A DNA stretch of 10,912 nt, taken from CAWALV01 sp963782965 (lineage in GTDB: Bacteria; Actinomycetota; Actinomycetes; Acidothermales; Acidothermaceae). The translations under genes and the position numbers were made by a program. Positions within the stretch are counted from its first letter, which is position 1. Each line of letters opens with the position of its first letter. This document shows positions 1-6,901 of this stretch, piece by piece. The notes beneath the pieces were generated by a model. The model searched no databases. It was not told the DNA's origin and saw only the letters and a list, made by a program, of their open reading frames with translations. The DNA lies in NCBI GenBank assembly GCA_963782965.1, contig CAWALV010000004.1, forward strand, positions 1 to 10,912. The letters run 5' to 3'.

Positions 1-1
1 G

Positions 2-892
2 CTACCCGCGTACTTCGCTGCCTTCGCCCGAGCGGCCGAGCGGTTGACGAGGGAACTGGAGCCCGACGTCGTCCATGCGCATTGGTGGCTGCCCGCCGGC
101 TGGTGCGCTTTGCGGGTGCAGCGGCGGGTCGGGGTGCCGCTGGTGGTGACCGTGCACGGCTCGGACGCCCACCTCTTGAAGTACCGGCCGTTGCGCTCCC
201 CGGCCAGGCACGTGCTGCGCCGCGCCTCGCTGGTGGCGACGGTCTCCGACGACCTGCGCCGGCAGGTGGAGAGGTTGGCGCCGGAGCTGCGCCCGGTCGT
301 CCTGCGCATGCCGGTGGACGTCGGCGGGTCGGCGTCCACCCGGGTACCGATGCCGCCCGCACCTCCGGTGCGGTTGCTCGCCGCGGGCCGGTTGGTGCCG
401 GAGAAGGGCTTCGACGTCCTGATCGAGGCGGTCCGGATCGCGGTTGCCGGCGGCCTGGACCTGCAGCTCGAGGTCGTCGGCTCGGGGCCGGAGCGTGCCC
501 GGCTCGTCGCGGCGGCGTCCGAGTTGGGCACGCGAGTGCGGTTCACCCCCGCTGTGCCGCATGCCGACCTGATGCGGCGGCTGGACGGCGTGCATGCGCT
601 GGTCGCTCCCTCGCGGCGCGAGGGATTGGGGCTGGTGGCGCTGGAGGCGCTCGGGCGCGGGCGGCCGGTCGTCGCGAGCAGCGTCGGTGGGCTCCCCGAG
701 GCTGTGGATAACGGGGACGACGGGGTGCTGGTGCCGCCCGGAAACGCCCTCGCCCTCGCCGAGGCGCTGGCCCGGTTGCCCCTACCGCCACCTGCGGGTT
801 TGTCGCTGGTTAAACATTCCGCGGCGGAAGTTGGGAGAACTCACAGGTCGGCTTATGCCTCCCTTGGGACACGGGTGCCGATAGAACGCTAA
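2..892 (+). CDS. Family-4 (GT-B) glycosyltransferase, 5'-truncated by window edge
   Basis: The frame is open to the left edge, so the true start lies outside the window; the TTG at 44 is inside the gene. What remains is most of a GT-B fold enzyme that transfers a sugar from an activated donor to a glycan, lipid or other acceptor at the cytoplasmic face. Visible motifs in order: the N-domain DVVHAHWW and VTVHGSDAHLL, the linker ASLVATVSDDL, then the C-domain start RLLAAGRLVPEKGFDVLIEA, LEVVGSGPE, and the donor-site EX7E motif EGLGLVALE with its glutamates at 620-622 and 644-646. GRPVVASSVGGLPE and DGVLVPPGN follow, as in GT4 enzymes. The C-terminus is short and proline-rich, ending in PIER. 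Donor and acceptor cannot be read from sequence. It lies upstream of the surface-protein genes on the same strand, separated by 210 bases, so co-transcription is uncertain. Confidence 0.93.
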   Translation, partial: LPAYFAAFARAAERLTRELEPDVVHAHWWLPAGWCALRVQRRVGVPLVVTVHGSDAHLLKYRPLRSPARHVLRRASLVATVSDDLRRQVERLAPELRPVVLRMPVDVGGSASTRVPMPPAPPVRLLAAGRLVPEKGFDVLIEAVRIAVAGGLDLQLEVVGSGPERARLVAAASELGTRVRFTPAVPHADLMRRLDGVHALVAPSRREGLGLVALEALGRGRPVVASSVGGLPEAVDNGDDGVLVPPGNALALAEALARLPLPPPAGLSLVKHSAAEVGRTHRSAYASLGTRVPIER

Positions 893-909
893 GTTACGGC
901 ACGACCATT

Positions 910-960
910 CCGGACGAATGTCCGGGTTGGCGACTCAACCACGACACGACGCAAGTCGTG
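910..960 (+). promoter_or_regulatory. Run of three small hairpins upstream of first CWB2 gene
   Basis: Three consecutive dyads sit in the gap after the glycosyltransferase stop. They are CCGGAC/GTCCGG with loop GAAT (910-925), GGTTG/CAACC with a 6-base loop (925-929 with 936-940), and CACGAC/GTCGTG with a GCAA tetraloop (945-960). No T-run follows, so this is not a canonical intrinsic terminator. It could be a weak terminator, a structured 5' leader for the gene at 1103, or protein-binding dyads. I compared it by memory with c-di-GMP (GEMM-I) and c-di-AMP (ydaO) riboswitches and the conserved cores are not there. No convincing -10/-35 pair was found between 893 and 1102. Confidence 0.4.
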
Positions 961-1092
961 GGTGGGGGCGTCTGGCAAGGCCACCAGCATTGCGTGTAAT
1001 GTCCGGTCCGGATCAGCGCGACAGATTCGGCGGGGCTGAACAGGCTGTGTCCTGGGGCTGTTAGGCCACCTCGCCACTACCACTAGCCTGAT

Positions 1093-1097
1093 GGAGG
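1093..1097 (+). promoter_or_regulatory. Ribosome binding site deciding the start of the first CWB2 gene
   Basis: GGAGG is followed by 5 bases (CAAGA) and then GTG at 1103. It overlaps the upstream in-frame ATG at 1091, which itself has no purine-rich site in front of it. The start is therefore placed at GTG 1103, which shortens the protein by four residues. Confidence 0.75.
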
Positions 1098-1102
1098 CAA
1101 GA

Positions 1103-3070
1103 GTGACAACAGCAACCAGACGGTTGCGCCGAGCCAGCGTCGCTGGTTTCGCAGCATTCGTAACGGCGGGAGGCGTGGTCCTCGGCAGCGCGGGCGTCGC
1201 TTTCGCCGCCACCGACGCGGCCGCGTTCGCCGCGTCCAGCCAGGCGACGGTCGACGCCGGGGTCAACAACCAGGCGGCCGGCGACCTCACGTTCACCGTG
1301 TCGACGTTCGCGCCCGGTGACACGGTCGCCATCGACCTGCCGACCACCGCCCTCGGCGGCACGGACTGCAGCACGACCGACAAGTTCATCGGGTTCTCCG
1401 CGCTGCCGACCATCTCGGCGGCCACCTCGGCGACGACGCCCACCACCAAGCCGAGCATCACCGGCGTCCTCGGCACCGAGGCCACCAACAACGCGGCCTG
1501 TGCGGCGCTCAGCGTCAACAACGAACTGACTCTGACCTTCCACAACAGCAACGGCACGTCGCCGAGCACCTACACGGTGACGATCAGCGGCATCAAGTAC
1601 AACGTCGGTGCTGCCGTGGCGCCGGTTGCCGTGACCGTCACTGGTCCTGGTGGCACCGCCTCCAACGCGACAGTCGTCAACACGACCGTCACGACGACCA
1701 CGATCGGCTTGCCGACAGGCAGCAGCAGTGCGTCGCTCAACCCGATCGTCGTCACTGACATCCCCGGCGGCATCGTCAACACCGACCTGGTGTTCACCCT
1801 GGCCACCGGCAGCGAGAACTTCACCACCGCAGGCACGCTCACCACGCCGAGCGGTGTGACGGCGTCCGGTCCGTCGGAGACGCTTCCGTCGAACACGCTG
1901 ACCTACACGCTCTCGGGCACCGTGCCGAAGGGTGGCGTCTTCAAGCTGACCGGCTCGAAGATCAGCCTCGCCAACGCCAGCCAGGACCACACGGTCGACG
2001 TCACCTCGAACGCTGCCGCCGTCGGTAGCACGAACGCCGTGGTGACTGCGACCGAGCAGCGCAGCTACGCGGGTATCAACCGCTACGGCACGGCCGCGGC
2101 CCTGTTCGCCGACGCCGTCGGCGCCAACACGGCAGTCGTGGCGAGTGGTGTCAGCTTCGCTGACGCGCTCTCCGCGAACGTCGCGGCGTCCGACATCGGC
2201 ACCGGCGTTCTCCTCACCGGCCAGAACTCGCTGCCGCAGGAGACCGCGCTGGCTCTGAAGAGCAACGCCAACGACATCCAGACCGTCTACATCATCGGTG
2301 GTCCGGCTGCAGTCAGCGACAACGTGGCCACCGCGATCGCGGCGATTCACGAGCAGAACGACCCGAGCCAGCCGCTGATCAACGTCATCCGGCTCTCGGG
2401 CCCTGACCGCTACGCCACGAACAACGTCGTCGACCTGACGTTCGGTGGTGGCAGCAATGCGGTCATCGCCACGGGCGCCAACTTCCCCGACGCGATCTCG
2501 GTCGCGCCCGAGGTTGTCGAAGAGGGTTACGTGCTCATCCTGACCGACCCGAACACGTTGTCGGCAGGGGCGCAGAGCACCATCACCAACCTCGGCATCA
2601 CGGACGCGGTCATCGTCGGCGGCACGGCTGCCGTGTCGGCGAACGTCGAGACGCAGCTCAAGGGCATGCTGACGGTCGACTACCGGATCGCCGGTGCCGA
2701 CCGTACGCTGACCGCGTCGCAGATCGCCACGTGGGCGACGAGCGGTTTGTCGGCAACGGGTTCGTACGTTGACATTGGTCCGGGCACCGGCGTGTTCGAC
2801 ACCAGTGGCGACTTCGACTCGGCCGGCGAGATGGCGACTGCGTTCCTCACCCGCGGTGACACGTTCCCGGACGCGCTCGCGGCTGGTGCGCCAGTCGGCT
2901 ACCAGGGCCACGTGGTGCTCGTCACCTCCAGCCCGTCGAGCCTGGGTGCTGGCGTCGCCAGCTACCTCAGCTCGCAGGGCGTCGGTGTCGTCCACACCAT
3001 TGACACGCTCGGCTTCGCCGCGGCGGTCAACCCGGGTACGGTCAACGCAGCAGTGGCCTCGCTCGGCTAA
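1103..3070 (+). CDS. Secreted triple-CWB2 cell-surface protein (first of three paralogues)
   Basis: A 655-residue exported protein expected to bind the wall through three CWB2 repeats (Pfam PF04122, known from clostridial and actinobacterial surface proteins). The signal peptide has a basic start (RRLRR), a hydrophobic core and probable cleavage after GVAFA (about residue 35). Residues about 44-318 form two threonine/serine-rich, beta-type modules without catalytic motifs; the first has Cys89 and Cys133, which could form a disulfide. CWB2 repeats lie at about 323-417 (INRYGTAA, SFADAL, YIIGGPAAVS), 429-523 (GPDRYAT, NFPDAI, IVGGTAAVS) and 527-655 (GADRTLT, TFPDAL). The last repeat lacks the tyrosine of RYxT and its GGxxAVS signature is degenerate (LGFAAAVN). 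GTG 1103 is preferred over ATG 1091 because of a GGAGG five bases upstream. A strong terminator follows, so it is probably transcribed apart from the next paralogue. The exact role (adhesin, coat or scaffold) is unknown. Confidence 0.93.
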   Translation: MTTATRRLRRASVAGFAAFVTAGGVVLGSAGVAFAATDAAAFAASSQATVDAGVNNQAAGDLTFTVSTFAPGDTVAIDLPTTALGGTDCSTTDKFIGFSALPTISAATSATTPTTKPSITGVLGTEATNNAACAALSVNNELTLTFHNSNGTSPSTYTVTISGIKYNVGAAVAPVAVTVTGPGGTASNATVVNTTVTTTTIGLPTGSSSASLNPIVVTDIPGGIVNTDLVFTLATGSENFTTAGTLTTPSGVTASGPSETLPSNTLTYTLSGTVPKGGVFKLTGSKISLANASQDHTVDVTSNAAAVGSTNAVVTATEQRSYAGINRYGTAAALFADAVGANTAVVASGVSFADALSANVAASDIGTGVLLTGQNSLPQETALALKSNANDIQTVYIIGGPAAVSDNVATAIAAIHEQNDPSQPLINVIRLSGPDRYATNNVVDLTFGGGSNAVIATGANFPDAISVAPEVVEEGYVLILTDPNTLSAGAQSTITNLGITDAVIVGGTAAVSANVETQLKGMLTVDYRIAGADRTLTASQIATWATSGLSATGSYVDIGPGTGVFDTSGDFDSAGEMATAFLTRGDTFPDALAAGAPVGYQGHVVLVTSSPSSLGAGVASYLSSQGVGVVHTIDTLGFAAAVNPGTVNAAVASLG

Positions 3071-3084
3071 GCACGGCTCCAACC

Positions 3085-3127
3085 AAAGGCTGTGGCCGGG
3101 ACGAAAGTCCCGGCCACAGCCTTTTTT
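3085..3127 (+). terminator. Strong Rho-independent terminator after first CWB2 gene
   Basis: A perfect 18-bp stem (AAAGGCTGTGGCCGGGAC at 3085-3102 with its complement at 3107-3124) is closed by a GAAA tetraloop. A run of six T (3122-3127) covers the end of the stem and three bases beyond. It starts 14 bases after the TAA at 3068-3070. The A-run on the left arm gives a weaker T-run on the opposite strand too, but no gene there needs it. Confidence 0.95.
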
Positions 3128-3182
3128 CGTGACTACGGGCCGCCAGCCTGCGTGGGCCATGGTCGGGCGCGTACGCGTCGAG

Positions 3183-3188
3183 TACTGT
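3183..3188 (+). promoter_or_regulatory. Candidate -10 element of second CWB2 gene
   Basis: TACTGT matches the actinobacterial TANNNT -10 pattern and lies 35 bases upstream of the ATG at 3224, predicting a leader of roughly 30 bases. No good TTGACA-like -35 sits 16-19 bases upstream. A perfect 10-bp palindrome, CGCGTACGCG (3168-3177), sits five bases before it and could be a regulator site or chance. The neighbouring paralogue has a similar hexamer at almost the same distance from its start. Confidence 0.4.
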
Positions 3189-3223
3189 CCGACTACGCCT
3201 GTTGCGCCGATCGGGGGTCACCA

Positions 3224-5212
3224 ATGAGGTCGCGAGTTCGTTCCGCAACGCTTGGCGTCATCGCTGTAGCGGCGAGTGCAGCGGCCTGGGTCGCGGGGGC
3301 GCCACCTGCCGCCGCTTTCTCCGATCCGAGCGTCGCCACGGTCACCTCGGGCACTCAAATCCTGCTCGCGGCCGGCACATCGGGGCAGGCGATCCACAAC
3401 TTCGGCATCACCTTCACCGACAGCGCCGGGTCACACGTCTGGAGCACCGGTGACAAGCTGACGGTCGAACTGTGGGATGCCACCGCCGGCGCGGAACTCT
3501 CCGACACCACGTCGAGCACGCTTTACGGTGCGAGCTTCTCGTCGCTGCCGACCGTCTCGGCCACGAACGGGGTCGACTCCTCCTACTACGGCGTCGCGCT
3601 GGCGAAGGGCACCACGTCGTCGGTGAACGACGAGTTCGTTCTCACCTTTGCCAAGGACGCCAAGCTTGATTCCAACACGACGACGTTCACCTTCTCCGGG
3701 CTGAAGCTCACGTTGGGATCGCGGATACCCGCGAGGCACCTCATCCAGCTCCGCGTCATGGCCAGCAACGGCACCCCGTTCACCGGTGCGACCAGCGTTC
3801 GCGCCTCCGACGTCGGCGTCGTGCCGGCGATGACCGCCGGCGTGCCGACTCTCGCGACGGCGGCTCCGAGCGCACCCGGAGTCGCGCTCGGCGTGTTGTC
3901 GGTTCGCGCCACGGTGGCCGGCGCGGTTGCCGCCGGCGATCAGATCGATCTGACGCTCACCGGAGGCTCGTTCACCGCTGCCGGTGGCACCAGTGGCGTT
4001 TTGCACAGCGGCGGCGCCACGATCACCACCGTGACGAACACGCACGACACGTTGAGCGTGACCGCAGCGAGAACCGCCTTGGTGGGTGACACCCTCACCA
4101 TCACCGGCGCGCAGGTGACCCTGCCGGCGGGCGCGGGTGAGGTTTTCGTCGTCGTGACAGACGCGACCACCTCCATGCTCCTCGGAGCCGGTGGCGTCGC
4201 CGTCGCGGTGAGCCAGAGCCGGATCGGTGGGAGTGACAGGTACGCGACCGCGACGCAGATCTACCAGCAGCGCTTCGCGGCATCGTCGTCGGCGGTGCTC
4301 GTGTCGGGCACCAACTACCCCGATGCACTCTCGGCCGTCTACCTCGCCCGCTCGTTGAGCACCGGCGTTCTGACGACCGCCCCCGGGTCGCTGCCTGCGT
4401 CGACGAAGGCACAGCTGGTCGCCGGCGCGGTATCGCACGTCTACATCGTCGGCGGCACGAGCGCGGTCAGTGCCGCGGTCGCCACGCAGGTGGCAGCGCT
4501 GCACGTCGGCAACCTCTCGAGCAACCCGACGATCGCGGTGACCAGGATCGGTGGTGCCGACCGCTACGCCACCAACCGGATGGTCGACACCTACGTCGGG
4601 TCGACGGGAAGCAAGACGGCCATCATCGCCACCGGCCAGGGCTTCGCTGATGCGCTTGCGGTAGGGCCGGTCGTATACGACATCGGTCACCCGTTGATCC
4701 TCACCGATCCGGCGCAACTGTCGGCCGCGGCCAAGCAGACGATGACCAGCCTCGGCATCACGCAGGCCATCATCATCGGCGGCTCCAACGCGGTGTCGAC
4801 GACCGTCGAGACGCAACTCGCTGGACAGGGCGTTACCGTGGTCTACCGCGTCGCGGGTCTCGACCGCACCCAGACGGCTGCGGACATCGCAACCTGGGAG
4901 ACCGATGGTCTCCCAGCGGCCAACAAGTACGCTGCGCTGCCGACGCTCGGTTTCTTCGGTGCCGGAACCATCGACATCGCCCGTGGTGACGACTTCGCCG
5001 ACGGTCTCGCCGTCGGGTCGCTGGCCGGCCTCGAAGCCACGCCGCTCGTCCTGACGGCGAGCCCGACGTCGGTCGGCGCGGGGATCCCCTCCTACTTCGC
5101 CGGTCGGGCGGGCGCCACCACGACGCTGCGCGCAATCGGCCTGACGGCAGCGATCAGCGCGACCACCCTGAGCGCGGCCGCAGCGTCGCTCACGCAGCCG
5201 CTCATCATGTGA
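3224..5212 (+). CDS. Secreted triple-CWB2 cell-surface protein (second paralogue)
   Basis: A 662-residue exported wall-binding protein. ATG 3224 is chosen because GGGGG (3213-3217) lies six bases upstream and a standard signal peptide follows at once (MRSRVRSATL, hydrophobic core, cleavage near APPAAA, residue 31). The longer open frame would begin inside the terminator stem. Residues about 34-197 form a first beta-type module matching that of the preceding gene (SSLPTVSAT, then NDEFVLTF and a TFTFSGLKLTLG segment). Residues 205-330 form a second (AAGDQIDLTLTGG, GDTLTITGAQVTLPAG). CWB2 repeats lie at about 332-427 (GGSDRYATA, NYPDALSA, YIVGGTSAVS), 439-533 (GGADRYATN, GFADALA, IIGGSNAVS) and 541-657 (AGLDRTQTA, DFADGLA). 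The last repeat ends in a degraded IGLTAAIS. No cysteine is seen in the mature protein. The binding partner and role beyond wall association are unknown. Confidence 0.93.
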   Translation: MRSRVRSATLGVIAVAASAAAWVAGAPPAAAFSDPSVATVTSGTQILLAAGTSGQAIHNFGITFTDSAGSHVWSTGDKLTVELWDATAGAELSDTTSSTLYGASFSSLPTVSATNGVDSSYYGVALAKGTTSSVNDEFVLTFAKDAKLDSNTTTFTFSGLKLTLGSRIPARHLIQLRVMASNGTPFTGATSVRASDVGVVPAMTAGVPTLATAAPSAPGVALGVLSVRATVAGAVAAGDQIDLTLTGGSFTAAGGTSGVLHSGGATITTVTNTHDTLSVTAARTALVGDTLTITGAQVTLPAGAGEVFVVVTDATTSMLLGAGGVAVAVSQSRIGGSDRYATATQIYQQRFAASSSAVLVSGTNYPDALSAVYLARSLSTGVLTTAPGSLPASTKAQLVAGAVSHVYIVGGTSAVSAAVATQVAALHVGNLSSNPTIAVTRIGGADRYATNRMVDTYVGSTGSKTAIIATGQGFADALAVGPVVYDIGHPLILTDPAQLSAAAKQTMTSLGITQAIIIGGSNAVSTTVETQLAGQGVTVVYRVAGLDRTQTAADIATWETDGLPAANKYAALPTLGFFGAGTIDIARGDDFADGLAVGSLAGLEATPLVLTASPTSVGAGIPSYFAGRAGATTTLRAIGLTAAISATTLSAAAASLTQPLIM

Positions 5213-5216
5213 CACG

Positions 5217-5278
5217 GCCGCGCACGGTGTCGTACGCCGCGCGGCGGGGTGGGCGGTGCGGGTGGTTGCCGGCCGCCC
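5217..5278 (+). other. GC-rich hairpin pair after second CWB2 gene
   Basis: Just after the TGA there is a 7-bp dyad, GCCGCGC (5217-5223) with GCGCGGC (5239-5245), and then GGGCGG (5251-5256) with CCGCCC (5273-5278). Neither is followed by a T-run. They could act as a U-less terminator between paralogues two and three or simply reflect the very high GC of the gap. Confidence 0.3.
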
Positions 5279-5331
5279 GGAGGAGGGCCCTGACGCCCGC
5301 GAGCGCGGCCACTGGCCCTCGCCGCAGCAGG

Positions 5332-5337
5332 TAGAGT
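5332..5337 (+). promoter_or_regulatory. Candidate -10 element of third CWB2 gene
   Basis: TAGAGT fits TANNNT and lies 34 bases upstream of the TTG at 5372, nearly the same geometry as the -10 candidate before the second paralogue. It overlaps the alternative GTG at 5336, which would make that GTG untranslatable if the promoter is real. No convincing -35 is visible. Confidence 0.38.
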
Positions 5338-5360
5338 GCGGTCCGTCCGGATTCCGATCG

Positions 5361-5366
5361 AGGGGG
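5361..5366 (+). promoter_or_regulatory. Ribosome binding site supporting the TTG start of the third CWB2 gene
   Basis: AGGGGG is followed by five bases (CTGCC) and TTG at 5372. This makes TTG the likely initiator and not the GTG at 5336, which has only a weak AGG ahead of it. The preceding CCGATCG also occurs just before the ribosome binding site of the second paralogue. Confidence 0.65.
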
Positions 5367-5371
5367 CTGCC

Positions 5372-6787
5372 TTGAGCGTCTCGCGCAGGCGAGCCGCCGC
5401 GGCGCTGGTGGCCGGCGCGCTGGTGGTTGCCGGGGTGCCCTCGCTGGGCCGGGCGGCCTCCGCGGCCGGCGGCTTCGGGCTCGCGGAGAATCCGATCGCC
5501 GTCGCGAGCCCTGGTCAGCGGGGCGTCTCGCTGAACGCGCTGGTCATCACCAGCACGACTGACGGCGCGATCGCCACCGGCGACACCCTCACGCTTACGC
5601 TCGCCTCGGGCACCTGGGCGACCGCGCCGATGGCCACCGGCAGCCCGACGATCGGGGCGATCAGCGGCACCGGGTCGCGTGTCCTGACCTTCACCGCGCT
5701 GTCGAACTCCCAGGCGAGCGCGCCGTTGACGCTGACCGGTGCGCGAGTCGATCTGCCGTTCGCTTCCGGCCCGGTCGAGCTCGACCTGGCCGACGGCGGC
5801 ACGGGTGCGGCCACCTTCGTCGCGGCCGTGGTCGCGACAGCGCGCATCGCGGGCGCCGACAGATATGCGACTGCGGCAGCGCTGTTCGACGCCGGCTTCG
5901 GGCAGACCGCCAATCTCGTGCTGACGTCGGGCACGAATTATCCCGACGCGATGTCGGCCACCTACCTCGCGCGGCAACTCTCGACCGGCGTGTTGACCAC
6001 TGATCCGAAGGTGCTCACGCCGGTCGTTGCGCAGGAGATCAGGTCGCACGGCGTCCAAGACGTCTATGTCGTGGGGGGAAGCGTTTCGGTGAGCCCGAGC
6101 GTCGTCGCCCAGCTCACGGCCATGGGCATCAGCGTGATCCGTATCGGCGGCACCGACCGCTACGACACCAACCAGAAGGTCGACGTCTACAACACACAGT
6201 TCAACCCGACGGTCGTGATCGCCACCGGCGCGTCGTTCGCCGATGCGCTGGCAGCGGGGCCCGCCCTGTACGCCACCGGTTACCCGTTGGTGTTGGCGCC
6301 GAGCACCGGCCTCACGGCGTCCATCAAGTCGACCCTGACGACGCTCGGTGCGACGCACGCCATCATCCTCGGCGGCACCGCCGCGGTATCGGCGCAGGTC
6401 GAGAGTCAGCTCACCACCATGGGTATCCAGGTCGATCAGCGGATCGCCGGAGCCGACCGGACAGCTACCGCGGCCGCGATCGCGGCGTGGGAGACGGCGG
6501 GTATCGCAGCGGCGAGCCCGTACCGCGGGTTGAACTCGCTCGGGTTCGGCATCCGCACGATCGACGTGTTGCGCGGTGACTCCTACGCCGACGGGCTCGC
6601 GGCCGGTGCGGCGGTGGGCGCGTTGAAGCACCCGCTGCTGCTGGCCAGCAGTCCCAGCGTGCTCGGGCCCGGGGCACCCACCTTCCTTGCGAAGCGTGCG
6701 ATCTTCACCGACACCATCGAGGCGGTCGGCGGCAGCGGCGCAGTCAGCGACGCCACGCTGGCTGCCGCCGTCCAAGCGCTTCGCTGA
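5372..6787 (+). CDS. Secreted triple-CWB2 cell-surface protein (third, shortest paralogue)
   Basis: A 471-residue exported wall-binding protein with a TTG start. The signal peptide is compact (MSVSRRRAAAALVAGALVV, cleavage near RAASA, residue 31). Starting at GTG 5336 would add twelve residues, including a glutamate, before the basic region. Only one N-terminal beta-type module remains (about 34-157; ATGDTLTLTLASG, LTLTGARVDLPFASG), equivalent to the second module of its neighbours. CWB2 repeats lie at about 158-250 (AGADRYATA, NYPDAMSA, VVGGSVSVS), 256-350 (GGTDRYDTN, SFADALA, ILGGTAAVS) and 357-470 (AGADRTATA, SYADGLA, VGGSGAVS). Unlike its two paralogues it keeps a recognisable GGxxAVS signature in the last repeat. 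The stretch SGTNYPDAMSATYLARQLST is almost identical to the matching part of the second paralogue, pointing to tandem duplication. The specific role is unknown. Confidence 0.92.
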   Translation: MSVSRRRAAAALVAGALVVAGVPSLGRAASAAGGFGLAENPIAVASPGQRGVSLNALVITSTTDGAIATGDTLTLTLASGTWATAPMATGSPTIGAISGTGSRVLTFTALSNSQASAPLTLTGARVDLPFASGPVELDLADGGTGAATFVAAVVATARIAGADRYATAAALFDAGFGQTANLVLTSGTNYPDAMSATYLARQLSTGVLTTDPKVLTPVVAQEIRSHGVQDVYVVGGSVSVSPSVVAQLTAMGISVIRIGGTDRYDTNQKVDVYNTQFNPTVVIATGASFADALAAGPALYATGYPLVLAPSTGLTASIKSTLTTLGATHAIILGGTAAVSAQVESQLTTMGIQVDQRIAGADRTATAAAIAAWETAGIAAASPYRGLNSLGFGIRTIDVLRGDSYADGLAAGAAVGALKHPLLLASSPSVLGPGAPTFLAKRAIFTDTIEAVGGSGAVSDATLAAAVQALR

Positions 6788-6829
6788 CGGGCACCCGCAA
6801 CGGCCGGCCCGTGAGCGCCGCTTCGTCAG

Positions 6830-6876
6830 CGTGAAGGAATTTGCTTTATAGGTGGCGAAATTCCTTCACGATCATG
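6830..6876. repeat. A/T-rich palindromic repeat, copy A (between convergent genes)
   Basis: A perfect 13-bp stem, CGTGAAGGAATTT (6830-6842) with its complement (6858-6870), encloses a 15-base loop containing ATAGGTGGC, and ATCATG follows on the right. It is much richer in A/T than its surroundings. It lies between the stops of two convergent genes (6787 and 6902), where it could act as a bidirectional terminator, though no clean T-run follows on either side. A second copy in the same orientation lies at 8551-8603. The 28 bases from ATAGGTGGC through ATCATG differ at one position between copies. Confidence 0.85.
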
Positions 6877-6901
6877 AGTGGGGCGGTCCGGTCGTGCCCG
6901 G

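Noticed and set aside
893..1090. Possible cyclic-dinucleotide riboswitch upstream of a surface-protein gene
   Set aside because: The GCAA-capped hairpin is suggestive, but I cannot find the conserved core of GEMM-I or ydaO-type riboswitches, so only unspecified hairpins are reported.
1061..3160. A 699-residue open frame on the - strand opposite the first CWB2 gene
   Set aside because: Low-complexity Arg/Val/Gly translation, and it runs through a strong terminator on the other strand. It is explained by the composition of the real gene.
3431..6775. A 1114-residue open frame on the - strand across the second and third CWB2 genes
   Set aside because: It is a shadow of high-GC codon bias. Its translation is Arg/Gly/Asp-rich with no domain, while the + strand frames give clear signal peptides and CWB2 repeats.
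6787..6812. ACGGGC/GCCCGT dyad right after the third CWB2 gene as a terminator
   Set aside because: Only six base pairs with a 14-base loop and no T-run, easily expected at this GC content.
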